From assembly GCF_905220565.1 (NCBI RefSeq), contig NC_059415.1, positions 8,732,501-8,796,500 of the forward strand: a stretch of DNA of 64,000 nt, given 5' to 3'. Positions 1 through 9,304 of the stretch are shown here, piece by piece (position 1 is the first letter of the stretch; the number at the start of each line of letters is the position of its first letter). Origin of the DNA: Melitaea cinxia. Its lineage: Eukaryota > Arthropoda > Insecta > Lepidoptera > Nymphalidae. Position numbers and translations under genes: made by a program. The notes beneath the pieces were generated by a model. The model did not search any database, was not told where the DNA came from, and saw nothing but the letters and a program-made list of their open reading frames with translations.

Positions 1-240
1 AGAATCTAAATTTAAATTATTCAATTTATTTTCATCCATACAAATAAATAAAATTGGAGTGTTTGTTTATGTATTAAAATAACTGCTGTGTATTAAATTA
101 AATGCATATGGATGTATACACGGTACATATACCCAAATATTTTTTTTTTTAATTTTTGTGTGTCTGTCTGTCTGATTGTTCCAGTTAATCTCTGAAACCA
201 CTGGACCGATTTATGAATACTATATATTGTTATTGTATTA
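1..240 (+). repeat. truncated Helitron-like element (family 1)
   Basis: From about 35 it matches the ccatacaaataaataaaatt start and the tgtctgtctg...gaaaccactggaccgat middle of the fuller copies at 35635 and 39250. The CTAG end is missing. Confidence 0.65.
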
Positions 241-692
241 ATGTATATATTTCTATATGTTCATTTATTGATACACAATTTGCTCCAAAATATAACTTGT
301 TTTGATAGTGGTTTTCAGAAGAAATCCCACTTAAGTCTCCGTTTTATTGTATTTTCTTCTCAGAATTTTGTAATTTCTTTGTAATATTTGAAGTTTAAAA
401 GAATATTCCAAATTAACGAATTAATTACTTTTTGCGGATTCAAAAGCTTTTCTCAAAAACCGCGACATTCAAATAACTTGCCGGCGTAAACAATACATAG
501 TACAATTCTAATTTCCAATTGAATTAATAAGATAATTTCTAATAGAAATATCTTAATATTTCTAGAAAAAATTAAGGTGATTTTGCTAATCAAATTGTTA
601 CGACACGCGATTCGACTTATCTGCTGTAAAATAACTAAATTTTAATATCAATCTTTTGTTATTTTATCATTATAAAATCGAAGTGAATAATT

Positions 693-1082
693 ATAGAAAT
701 GACAATCATATATGTATATCAATACGTTAAGGGTTAAGATGTTTACTGCTGGCTTTGAAATATACAGGTCGAAGACGGGCAGCAGCGTCTTCGGTGCGAC
801 AAAGCCAGCCCTGCGGTGGTGACTATGGTCAACATACATGAATTTACGCAATTTTTTGGTGTGAACTTGTGGTGGCCTATGTCCAGCAGTGGACTGCGAT
901 AGGCTGAAGTGAACAAGATGTTTGCCTCCGTTTTTAGAAAAAACCTCACAATTACTCCACATAAATTATATATCATTTTATAGATAATCGCTTGCTTTAC
1001 GGTATCAAAAACTGCAAAAATTATTATTGCTTTTGTTTTTGTAAATTAATTAACTATTAAAACTATATATATAACGGCTTTG
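693..1082. repeat. dispersed repeat (copy 1), split by a LINE end
   Basis: Outside the LINE insert (745..914) its sequence is the reverse complement of 22395..22605: aataatattattgc-like core, cataaattatatatcatttt, gtaattgtgagg-like, gtttgcctccgtt-like. About 220 bp without the insert. Confidence 0.72.
745..914 (+). mobile_element. LINE 3'-end insertion (5'-truncated)
   Basis: 170 bp of the cagcagcgtcttcggtgcgac ... ggcctatgtccagcagtgg family, flanked by the 9-bp repeat AAGATGTTT (736..744 and 915..923). The homologous, inverted copy of the surrounding DNA at 22390..22600 lacks it. Confidence 0.82.
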
Positions 1083-1099
1083 ATTTTGAACAATTAAAT

Positions 1100-1860
1100 A
1101 TGATCTTTCCATTTATAAAAAAAAAATACTTCAAAAACCCAATTACACAATTTCGGCAATACCTTATAGTCCGTTAAGCCAAATATAGCCTATGTCTCTC
1201 AATGATAACAGATAATATTTCAGTCTAGTACTTTTCAATTTTAATACAAACATTAAATAATACTCAAATATAAATCCTTCCTGTGTATAATATGAATGCA
1301 GATGTAAATATACATTTCACAGAGAACGATATTAAATTTTAACGTTTACCTATTTTGCAATACAATTTCATTGTGAGGTCTTTGTTCAGTATTTGTCGAC
1401 AAACACGAGGCGTATCATCGAACACTTTTACTTTAACAATTGAATCTGCAATTGTAGATGAAGTTCTATTTACACGCATGCTTTTCTAGGTCATCACGGT
1501 TTCATTATATTACTTTCATGTTGCAAACTATCGATAACTTTGTTCGTGATTAAGACCAAGCTTCGACTTTACTTATTTGATACATTTAGTTTCACTGCTT
1601 CTACTTCAGTACGCATGCATAACCTTTTTTTCGTTTTTTTTTTTATTACTTATGTGTATGATATATCATTTTTTGACTAATTCTTCGTAAAACAAATTAG
1701 CTTTTTGACAGGGTGTACGTATATTTTAATATACAAAATTTATTTTTTCTGCATGGATTGTAAATTATTGAAGTCTTTATAACATATAACATAACAATAC
1801 ACCTTTTATTACTCGGAACAGAAATAATAAATATCAGACTGATTTTAACAGAGTATCATA
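1100..1860. other. AT-rich, nothing recognised
   Basis: No long frames and no repeat of the window's families. Confidence 0.5.
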
Positions 1861-1861
1861 A

Positions 1862-1925
1862 GGTACAAAGGGCGGCCTTATCGCTGAAAAGCGATCAGTT
1901 CCAGGCAACCTAGGAACAGAGGAGA
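1862..1925 (+). repeat. acaaaggcgg repeat fragment
   Basis: gtacaaagggcggccttatcg and gcgatcagttccaggcaacc match 9885..9955, 17533..17600 and 55128..55195 in part. A LINE 3'-end piece by its look. Confidence 0.5.
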
Positions 1926-1994
1926 TAGATTGATGGTAATGTGTTGTTGTAGGTGTATAAATTGTGACATAAACGTATGAATATATTTACTTAA

Positions 1995-2031
1995 GCACAT
2001 ATACATACATATACACACACACATACATACA

Positions 2032-2080
<49 letters not shown>
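1995..2080. repeat. microsatellite (ACAT)n then (AT)n
   Basis: About eleven acat units after an (AC)n start, then ten AT. Confidence 0.95.
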
Positions 2081-2469
2081 CACAATATCAACATTTTTTT
2101 TATTATATAGAAAATATTATTTGGAATGAAAAAAAAACAATATTGTAAGAATGAGAGTTTTTTTCTGGAGCAGGTTTTAGTCTCGTAACTCCTAAACCAT
2201 CGAGATTGATTAAATTGATTTAGGAACATTTTTTAAGACAGTGAAATGTTCTACAAAAAAGTCTGATTGAAAGTTTTTGTCGGACGAATCATTTTCTCAT
2301 AACCACGCTTTGAAAATTGGTATGATTTCGTACTTTGAATTTTTAACTTTGGAATTTAAAAATAAACGTCTCTTAACATTTTTAGTTAAATTCACTCCTT
2401 TGAGAGTTATTCAAAGGAAGAATTTCATTTTGACTTCATCTTTAACTTTGATTTGATATATATATATAT
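2081..2469. other. AT-rich, nothing recognised
   Basis: Ends in the TA run that flanks element A. Confidence 0.5.
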
Positions 2470-2759
2470 TCTTAGAAATCAGAAGTGAAAGAGAATTTTA
2501 TTCTAAAAAAAGAATAAGACACGGAGTAACTTTACAAGATTTATTCATTTACATCAACTAAATGTTTATCAACATAAGTACAAGTACGCGTCCTATTAGC
2601 ACTAGAGAGTACGTCCGTCGCTGCCGCGAGCTCGAAGCAAAGAGAACGATGCTACCGCATGATGCGACGTGGCGCACGCGGCGTTATTGCCCCGCCCTCC
2701 ACGTTCCGTCGCACGACGTCACTGAGTAGAGGAGCCGGGTCGTGGGAAAGTTTCTAACA
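2470..2759 (-). repeat. LTR of element A (3' LTR on minus strand)
   Basis: 290 bp, differing from the second copy only near an A-rich run at 2512..2518 and by a few bases. Ends gtttctaaca, the inverse of the TGTTAGAAAC start. GC-rich in the middle (gctgccgcgagctcg), unlike the surrounding DNA. Confidence 0.88.
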
Positions 2760-2773
2760 CGGCCTCTCCTGAC

Positions 2774-2794
2774 AGCTGAACGTCCTCGTCAGCT
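2774..2794 (-). other. conserved stem-loop next to the 3' LTR of element A
   Basis: AGCTG-(A)-ACG-TCCT-CGT-CAGCT pairs along its length with one bulged A. It shares ACGTCCTCGT with the hairpin of element B, while the outer pairs differ and stay complementary. Confidence 0.6.
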
Positions 2795-2973
2795 TAATTC
2801 CCCTCGGCTTGACTCTGCTCCTCAAATCACCGTCATCTAAAGCAAAAGAAATCTTTTGGTTGTTGTTTCATACTTTGTTGTCGTTGACAACCACCCATTG
2901 TAAAATGATCACAAGTGTTCATTTCAAGCGATCAGATTAAAATAGGTAGCTACAACTCGTATTCACAAACTAT

Positions 2974-3273
2974 AGCCACAATGGGGCTAACAAACACCAC
3001 AATGTTGGGGTGAAAACAATTGCCACAATGTCGGGGCAAACTATAGCCACAATGTCGGGGCTAACAAACGCCACAATGTCGGGGCGAACAATTGCCACAA
3101 TGTCGGGGCAAACTACAGCCACAATGTCGGGGCTAACAAACGCCACAATGTCGGGGCGAACAATTGCCACAAGGTCGGGGCAAACTATAGCCACAATGTC
3201 GGGGCTATCAAACGCCACAATGTCGGGGCGAACAATTGCCACAATGTCGGGGCAAACTATAGCCACAATGTCG
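2974..3273. repeat. 24-bp tandem repeat array in element A
   Basis: About twelve units of gccacaatgtcggggc followed by eight variable bases. Three variants (aaactata, taacaaac, gaacaatt) rotate in order, so the higher-order period is 72 bp. Because 24 is a multiple of three, several frames on both strands stay open; these are not genes. It lies close to the 3' LTR, as does the array in element B. Confidence 0.9.
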
Positions 3274-4663
3274 GCGCTACAATATTAATCCCTCTGCGAA
3301 GCGTCAAACGCAGCTCACTCTTCTCTGCCCAGCACTGCAGCACAGGCCCAGCACTGCAGCACAGGCCAAGCAATTCACCGCTCATCAGCAGGCTGTACGA
3401 CGCGACGCTCAGCTGAGTATGTCACGCGCAGCAGTACTCAACGTAGCTCAGGCAGGCAGCACATACTCTTCGCACCTCTGGCCACGCTATGTTACACGTG
3501 AAGTTGGTCGCTAGTGGTCACAGCTGTAACATTTAAAAATAGGCAACAGACATCTAATCGTACGTAGTCATGTTTAGGCTAAGCTCCAAACCACATCTCG
3601 TGTTAGTGGTAACAGTATGCAGAACTGTTTAATATTATCCGGTAGTATCGCTAACTTTTTTTTTTGTCCAATATCAGATATTACGTGTTGCAATGTGATG
3701 CACAACATAAAACTTAATCTCAAAATTCTGGACTCTAAAACAAGTGTCGATGTTTACTACAATTCGTATGGGAGTAACCAAACAGAGAACTCACGTTTTT
3801 AAATAAAAGCATCAGTTACAGTTTCGTCAGATTAAGACATAACACGTCTGAGTTAATTTTTCTTTTCAAAATGAGTGCAATGCTTTTATTACGAAAGTAT
3901 TAACTCAAGAAGAATCTCAACAAATGCTTCGTCTTTTGTTCGCTCGGTCATACCTGACCTTGACTTATTTTACGTTCAATACTATCTCAGTTGATAAAAA
4001 AAAACCATTCCTAATGATTGATACTGAAACTCGGATGAGTTACCAAATCATTGTCTATCAAAAAAAACTTTATTCAAATAGCCTTCAAAAGCACTATAGA
4101 ATCGTCATTTTTACCAATTAACATTTTAAAGTGATTATTATTTTTAAACGTAAAGCTACCACCGATTCGGAAATCGTTACGGCGTTACACCTATTTTTCC
4201 ACGTCTGTAGCATGACAATCAATCGTACCTAATAGCATCACGTTTACGTGGATTTAACGTACTACTATCGCTTGACGAACGAACAGGATTATTCGCTGAA
4301 GGCGCGCTCTTAGGTTTTACATATACCGACAGAAATTCGACCATATTATTTAACTGTAACCTAGCGTTCGTTGACACGGCTTTAATCTGAGATCAGAAAT
4401 GCCTCCGATCACTGAAGCAGTTTTCAATTCACCTCACATGGCCACAACAATCGAAATTCAGTTTTAAAATTCGTATACGTGCAGTCCAGCCATCCAGCCA
4501 TGCATTAGCATTCAGCATGATCACGTAAGCAATATGCCTATGCGTTCCAGACATTCTCGCTAGTCCCAGTTATATAATTTCCGAGCGCGATCTAGTTCTG
4601 CGCATCACAGGTCAGAATCATGAACACTGGGGTCAAAGTTCGATATATAGTAATGCTTAGATC
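3274..4663. other. interior of element A, no recognisable coding
   Basis: Short frames only. A duplicated cagcactgcagcacaggccc stretch occurs near 3325..3365. No RT, integrase or protease motif was found on either strand. Confidence 0.5.
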
Positions 4664-5098
4664 TTACTTGAATGAAAAACGCGTCAACAATCCTGTCCGC
4701 TGTCCCTGCGCTATCATCGCGAAGCGCCTCGGAGACCTCGTTGTTTCCTGGTGCGAAAATTGGGATGCACGCCCGGCGCTGGGATGCGGTATCGTACTTG
4801 ACGTCAATGGCGCCGTAGTAGGCAGCCTACTCTCTAGTGCATTTAACCACTCGAGTATTCGATTAAAAGGATCATCACGTCGTACACTATCGCGACGGCC
4901 ATACGAACTATCGCGGCGCCTATCCCTCGTACTTTCACAGGGAGATTTACTACGATTGTGACAGGAACAAGTTTGTCTATCCAAACGGTCGTTATTACTA
5001 CTGCGTGAATTACCACGACGTCTACAAGAATTCTGCTTTTTATATCGTTCTTGAGACGGAGTGTATCAACCCGTAGACCCAGACTCACGATCAGACAT
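4664..5098 (-). pseudogene. gag-like N-terminal remnant of element A
   Basis: A frame from the ATG at 5096..5098 is interrupted by one TGA at 5066..5068 and then stays open to 4664. The product is Arg/Ser-rich (RDRRRDSSYGRRDSVRRD) followed by FNRILEWLNALESRLP, which could form a short helix. Its place just downstream of the 5' LTR and primer site is where gag starts. There are no zinc knuckles. It does not resemble the element B gag, so the call is positional. Confidence 0.4.
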
Positions 5099-5362
5099 TT
5101 CTAACTAAATAGCTGAATACCACACTTGACACAAATAACGTAACGAACAACACCAAGCTTTTTTTTTTCTAATAAAACAAAAAATATTACGCAATCACTA
5201 TTGTTGATTTTAAACAAAATACTACACTCGACACACATATAACGAGCAACATGAGGTTATTTTTTTCGTATGAAAGAAGAAAAGAAATGTTACACAATCA
5301 CTATTGTTGATTTATAACAATGGCGAACGGTCGAAACGCGCGTGTATCTATCCCACTTCTGA

Positions 5363-5654
5363 TCTTAGAAATCAGAAGTGAAAGAGAATTTTATTTAAAA
5401 AAAAACGAATAAGACACGGAGTAACTTTACAAGATTTATTCATTTACATCAACTAAATGTTTATCAACATAAGTACAAGTACGCGTCCTATTAGCACTAG
5501 AGAGTACGTCCGTCGCTGCCGCGAGCTCGAAGCAAAGAGAACGATGCTACCGCATGATGCGACGTGGCGCACGCGGCGTTATTGCCCCGCCCTCCACGTT
5601 CCGTCGCACGACGTCACTGAGTAGAGGAGCCGGGTCGTGGGAAAGTTTCTAACA
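5363..5654 (-). repeat. LTR of element A (5' LTR on minus strand)
   Basis: 292 bp. Near-identity with the 2470..2759 copy points to a recent insertion. Its inner end and the adjacent primer site form a perfect 9-bp inverted repeat (CACTTCTGA / TCAGAAGTG). Confidence 0.88.

Positions 5655-5702
<48 letters not shown>
5655..5702. repeat. (AT)n tract between LTR elements A and B
   Basis: About 48 bp of almost pure AT dinucleotide. It supplies the right flank of element A and the left flank of element B. More TA dinucleotides flank 2470 and follow 9304. Confidence 0.95.
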
Positions 5703-5706
<4 letters not shown>

Positions 5707-6246
5707 GGAGAAACACTAGTCTTCTCGACATCGTCATTAGTGATAGCGGTTCTAGTGGGCGTCATCATCGGGTTAAATGCCAGCACAAAACAAAGTATTC
5801 ACTGTACTATAAAGTTTATTGAATATTTTTACACAACGAATAACTTATAACACTTATTAAACACATTTAACACTTAACGATTAATTCGAGCAGCGGGTTC
5901 AAGGTACCGATCTGACTCCACTAAAGTATTCACCAACCACACCGTAACAACAACTATTTTATAGTAATGATTCACCGCGATCAATCACCGTATATCTATC
6001 TACCCTCACCACTGAACGTTAAGATGGCGCCTCGACCCCGCTCGAGGCCTACCCTCTGCTCTGACATAATGTGCAATAATAAAGTCTTTATAAAAATTAC
6101 TTTTAAATTAAGTTAAATTTAAACAATACAAAAATCTAAGAAATTAAACAAATTATAATTATGATTTAACAAAGTATTTTCTAAGCTTATTGATATAGTC
6201 TTCATGTAACCAGCAATCAACTCCATTCTTACTACTTCCTCCGACA
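5703..6246 (-). repeat. LTR of element B (3' LTR on minus strand)
   Basis: 544 bp with TG...CA ends and 6-bp terminal inverted repeats (TGTCGG/CCGACA). Matches the 8761..9304 copy throughout by eye. Confidence 0.93.
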
Positions 6247-6262
6247 CGGCCGTCCTGACGTT

Positions 6263-6279
6263 TCACACGTCCTCGTGTG
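6263..6279 (-). other. conserved stem-loop next to the 3' LTR of element B
   Basis: On the plus strand TCACACG TCCT CGTGTGA forms a near-perfect 7-bp hairpin ending 33 bp from the LTR. Element A has the same loop and inner stem but a different outer stem at the same place (2774..2794). Confidence 0.6.
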
Positions 6280-6514
6280 ATGTTGAAGGGCGAACAACAT
6301 CATTATCTGTAAAGAGAGAAACAAATTTGGTAACATGGTTCGGCCACTCCTGACCGAATAGAATATGGTCATTATCATCTTCTACTCCAATATAGTCTGA
6401 TAAACGTTAAATTCTCAATCTCAACGAATGTCAAAATTTGTATAATAAATTGCCTCCACGCTGTTTACTAAACTGACCCAATATTAATGAAATAGCCACC
6501 TCGCCCCTATATAG

Positions 6515-6915
6515 TTTGTAAGGCCACCTCTCCTTTTATTGTCTGTTCGGCCACTTCGCCCTACAGACAGTTCCTCTTTAAGTATCTAAATGGCCACCTC
6601 GCCTTACAGACAGTTTTTTTAAGTATCTAAATGGCCACCTCGCCACTATACAGGCCACCTCGCCTTTTATTGTCTGTTCGGCCACCTCGCCTTACAGACA
6701 GTTCTTTAAGTATCTAAATGACCACCTCGCCACTATACAGGCCACCTCGCCTTTTATTGTCTGTTCGGCCACCTCGCCTTACAGACAGTTTTTTAAGTAT
6801 CTAAATGGCCACCTCGCCACTATACAGTCCACCTCGCCTTTTATTGTCTGTTCGGCCACCTCGCTCTACAGACAGTCCCTCTTTAACTATCTAAATGACC
6901 ATCTCGCCACTTAGA
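6515..6915. repeat. 87-bp tandem repeats in element B
   Basis: About four units with period 87 bp (ttttattgtctgttcgg at 6666, 6753 and 6840, and a more distant copy near 6535). Each unit holds two or three GGCCACCTCGCC motifs, and TGTCTGT and ACAGACA that can pair around one of them. It is noncoding and in the same relative place as the array in element A. Confidence 0.88.
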
Positions 6916-7216
6916 TACCTTCGCCGCAGCACTGTTATAATGTTTTTTTTTATAAGGCTCACACAGCCACCACGCTGTTGATCCATTATACTTGAACGAA
7001 CTATAGTTAGTTCTTCATTAGCAACTTTAGTTAGTTCTTAATTAATATGGCTAACGTTGCACAATTTTACAAGTATCTACAAGTTTAATTTCTAATTCAC
7101 CTGTCGTTACTCTGCTGATAGGCGTGCTTTTAATAACGAGTCCTTAAAGTAATTAAGCTAATAAATCACGTCCAATCAAAATATCACTACTTAGGAAATC
7201 ATCGGGTAGCTTCAGC
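6916..7216. other. element B interior, no feature
   Basis: AT-rich, short frames only; no protease, RT or integrase motif seen on either strand. Confidence 0.5.
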
Positions 7217-7541
7217 TTGTAACATCCCACTGCTGGGCATATGTCTCTTTCCTCATGTAGGAGAAGGATCAGAGCTTAATCCACCATGCTGCTCAAATGT
7301 GGGTTGGCGGATATATTTCCTCCTATGAGTAACGATCGCTATCAGGTGTACATGATAATAACCGGGACCGACGGCTTAACGTGCTCTCCAAGGCAAATCC
7401 ACTAGGATTGCACAAACACTCAGACCACGGCAAACATCTGTATGGCCAATACAAATGTTTTTCATATGTGGGGATCGAACCCGCAACCGCCAGCGCGACC
7501 GTTCGTAATATGACCTATGACCGCTTCGCTAATGCGTCGTC
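7217..7541 (-). mobile_element. tRNA-derived SINE inside element B
   Basis: On the minus strand it begins with a tRNA-like head (gacgacgcattagcgaagcgg, box A-like) and has box B GGTTCGATCCC near 7470. It continues with the shared body (ccacggcaaacatctgtatggcc on plus) and ends near the catgtaggagaaggatcag block. Same family as the copies at 14142, 31889 and 56303. It truncates the gag/protease frame of its host. Confidence 0.85.
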
Positions 7542-8844
7542 AATTAATGCGGGTAGAATGTAAAATAAAATTTTGTACTTCATGGCCCCAAAGTGTAACC
7601 TGGGAGAGAACTTGCAAATTACACAACACGCTAGCTTTTCCTACACCTACCAGAATTACAAATGAATGTTGTAATGCACCAACTATTTTATGAGAAATAC
7701 TCTCTATCACAAGGGAACAAACAGCACCAGATTCAAAACAAAATGAAAACTGCTCACCAAATTGAGTGATCATGCCAGTGACAGGCCTCACGTCGCATGT
7801 ATTCACTCGTTTCACCACGCTTGTTGAGGCGGCGAGCATTGCGCTGCTACTGACAGCCGGCACAGTTTTTGAACACCGTGATGCTACGTGACCCTCAACG
7901 CCGCACTTATAGCACGTTACTGAGAGCTTTGTTACGGCCATGCCACGGCCTGTGTTGGACCAATCGAAAGTTGTTTGCTGCTTATCATGCGTACGACTGA
8001 AACATTCGTAAGATCTGTGACCAATTTTTCCACATTCATAACATTTTATAGAAGTAACATTTAGTCTAGGACGTTTGCTGTCCTGCGCAGTACTTGTAGA
8101 ACTATTTGCAATTTCGTTATAACTACGCTTGCAAAATGAAAATGCCATAAGTTCACGTTGCATTTTAGTGCGGGTAGTTATTTCTTCGGAAAAAATATTT
8201 CGTTGCAAGCGTGGTTCAATCTGTCCCATGTGTGCAAGTATCACGGATACTAATATTTCTTCCTTGTCTAAATTACCCCATCGTGACATAATTGAAGTGA
8301 ACAAACGACTTGCATATGCAGCGAGACATTCACCGTCTAACGGTTTACCACTAAACATTTTTAAAACTGTAGCTGAGCATGTTTCTAATGTACCAAATCG
8401 AGAAAGGAATACATCTTTAAATTCTACCCACTTCATATTAACAAAAGCTATCTGAGAGAACCATGTCGCTGCTGTACCTTTCATAGCCTTACTAAGTATA
8501 ATGGTTAATTTACTTCCCTATATGTCGCGCCCTGATAAGCAGATGTCTGCAGTCGCCAGCCAAGCCTGGGCATCCGTGTCTGCGTTTTCTGGTTGGAATT
8601 CAGGCAGCGTAATTTTCTCGTCTTCAGTAGCCACTGGATTACGAAGCGCTTCCACAAGTAATCGCATGCTATTTTGTTGTGCCTCAAATAACGCGCGCCA
8701 ACCATCGCTCGCGTCAGCTGATCTATTTACGTTTTGTGCCTGCACCGATCCCACTTCTGATGTCGGAGAAACACTAGTCTTCTCGACATCGTCATTAGTG
8801 ATAGCGGTTCTAGTGGGCGTCATCATCGGGTTAAATGCCAGCAC
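7540..8844 (-). pseudogene. gag-like polyprotein of LTR element B, one in-frame stop
   Basis: One continuous frame, 434 codons, broken only by a TAG at 8518..8520. The first 28 codons lie in the LTR and the frame reads through the primer site. The middle (WFSQIAFVNMKWVEFKDVFLSRFG) fits a Ty3/gypsy-like capsid. Two CX2CX4HX4C zinc knuckles follow (CYECGKIGHRSYEC and CYKCGVEGHVASRC), which bind RNA in retroelement nucleocapsids. Downstream, FCFESGAVCSLV resembles the retropepsin active site but has Glu where the catalytic Asp belongs. The frame stops just inside a SINE that cuts off the rest. Whether the TAG is a readthrough site or damage cannot be told from one copy. Confidence 0.8.
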
Positions 8845-9304
8845 AAAACAAAGTATTCACTGTACTATAAAGTTTATTGAATATTTTTACACAACGAATA
8901 ACTTATAACACTTATTAAACACATTTAACACTTAACGATTAATTCGAGCAGCGGGTTCAAGGTACCGATCTGACTCCACTAAAGTATTCACCAACCACAC
9001 CGTAACAACAACTATTTTATAGTAATGATTCACCGCGATCAATCACCGTATATCTATCTACCCTCACCACTGAACGTTAAGATGGCGCCTCGACCCCGCT
9101 CGAGGCCTACCCTCTGCTCTGACATAATGTGCAATAATAAAGTCTTTATAAAAATTACTTTTAAATTAAGTTAAATTTAAACAATACAAAAATCTAAGAA
9201 ATTAAACAAATTATAATTATGATTTAACAAAGTATTTTCTAAGCTTATTGATATAGTCTTCATGTAACCAGCAATCAACTCCATTCTTACTACTTCCTCC
9301 GACA
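8761..9304 (-). repeat. LTR of element B (5' LTR on minus strand)
   Basis: 544 bp. The gag frame of the element begins inside it at 8844. On the minus strand it would carry the promoter and transcription start. Confidence 0.93.

Larger units (their letters stand above)
2470..5654 (-). mobile_element. LTR retrotransposon A (non-autonomous or decayed)
   Basis: Two near-identical long direct repeats of 290 and 292 bp (2470..2759 and 5363..5654) bound a 2.6-kb interior. On the minus strand the element begins TGTTAGAAAC and ends TTTCTAAGA. A primer-binding-like TCAGAAGTGGGAT directly follows the 5' LTR, and GTCAGGAGAGGCCG directly precedes the 3' LTR. Both flanks are ATAT, a likely 4-bp target duplication inside an (AT)n tract. 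The interior holds a 24-bp tandem array, a short arginine/serine-rich frame with a stop, and no recognisable protease, RT or integrase. Confidence 0.85.
5703..9304 (-). mobile_element. LTR retrotransposon B with gag only
   Basis: Two LTRs of exactly 544 bp (5703..6246 and 8761..9304), with no difference I could find by eye, start TGTCGG and end CCGACA. The flanks are TATA on both sides. On the minus strand the 5' LTR is followed at once by TCAGAAGTGGGAT (primer site, same as element A), and the 3' LTR is preceded by GTCAGGACGGCCG. The 2.5-kb interior holds a gag-like frame with two zinc knuckles, the start of a protease-like region, a SINE and a tandem array. There is no RT or integrase. Identical LTRs with no pol imply recent movement using another element's enzymes. 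Confidence 0.9.

Noticed and set aside
1878..2060. 60-codon minus frame with Met-Tyr-Val-Cys repeats
   Set aside because: Translation of the ACAT microsatellite.
2974..3273. CRISPR-like array
   Set aside because: Units are contiguous with only three rotating variants, no unique spacers, and it lies inside an LTR element of an animal genome.
2970..3288. Open frames of 90-98 codons on both strands
   Set aside because: They arise from a 24-bp tandem repeat; any stop-free unit gives such frames.
4620..4961. 113-codon plus frame
   Set aside because: Shadow of the minus-strand gag-like remnant of element A.
6515..6915. CRISPR-like array of GGCCACCTCGCC motifs
   Set aside because: It is an 87-bp tandem duplication without unique spacers.
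8129..8908. Plus-strand frames of 108 and 135 codons
   Set aside because: Antisense to the gag frame with zinc knuckles and to the LTR.
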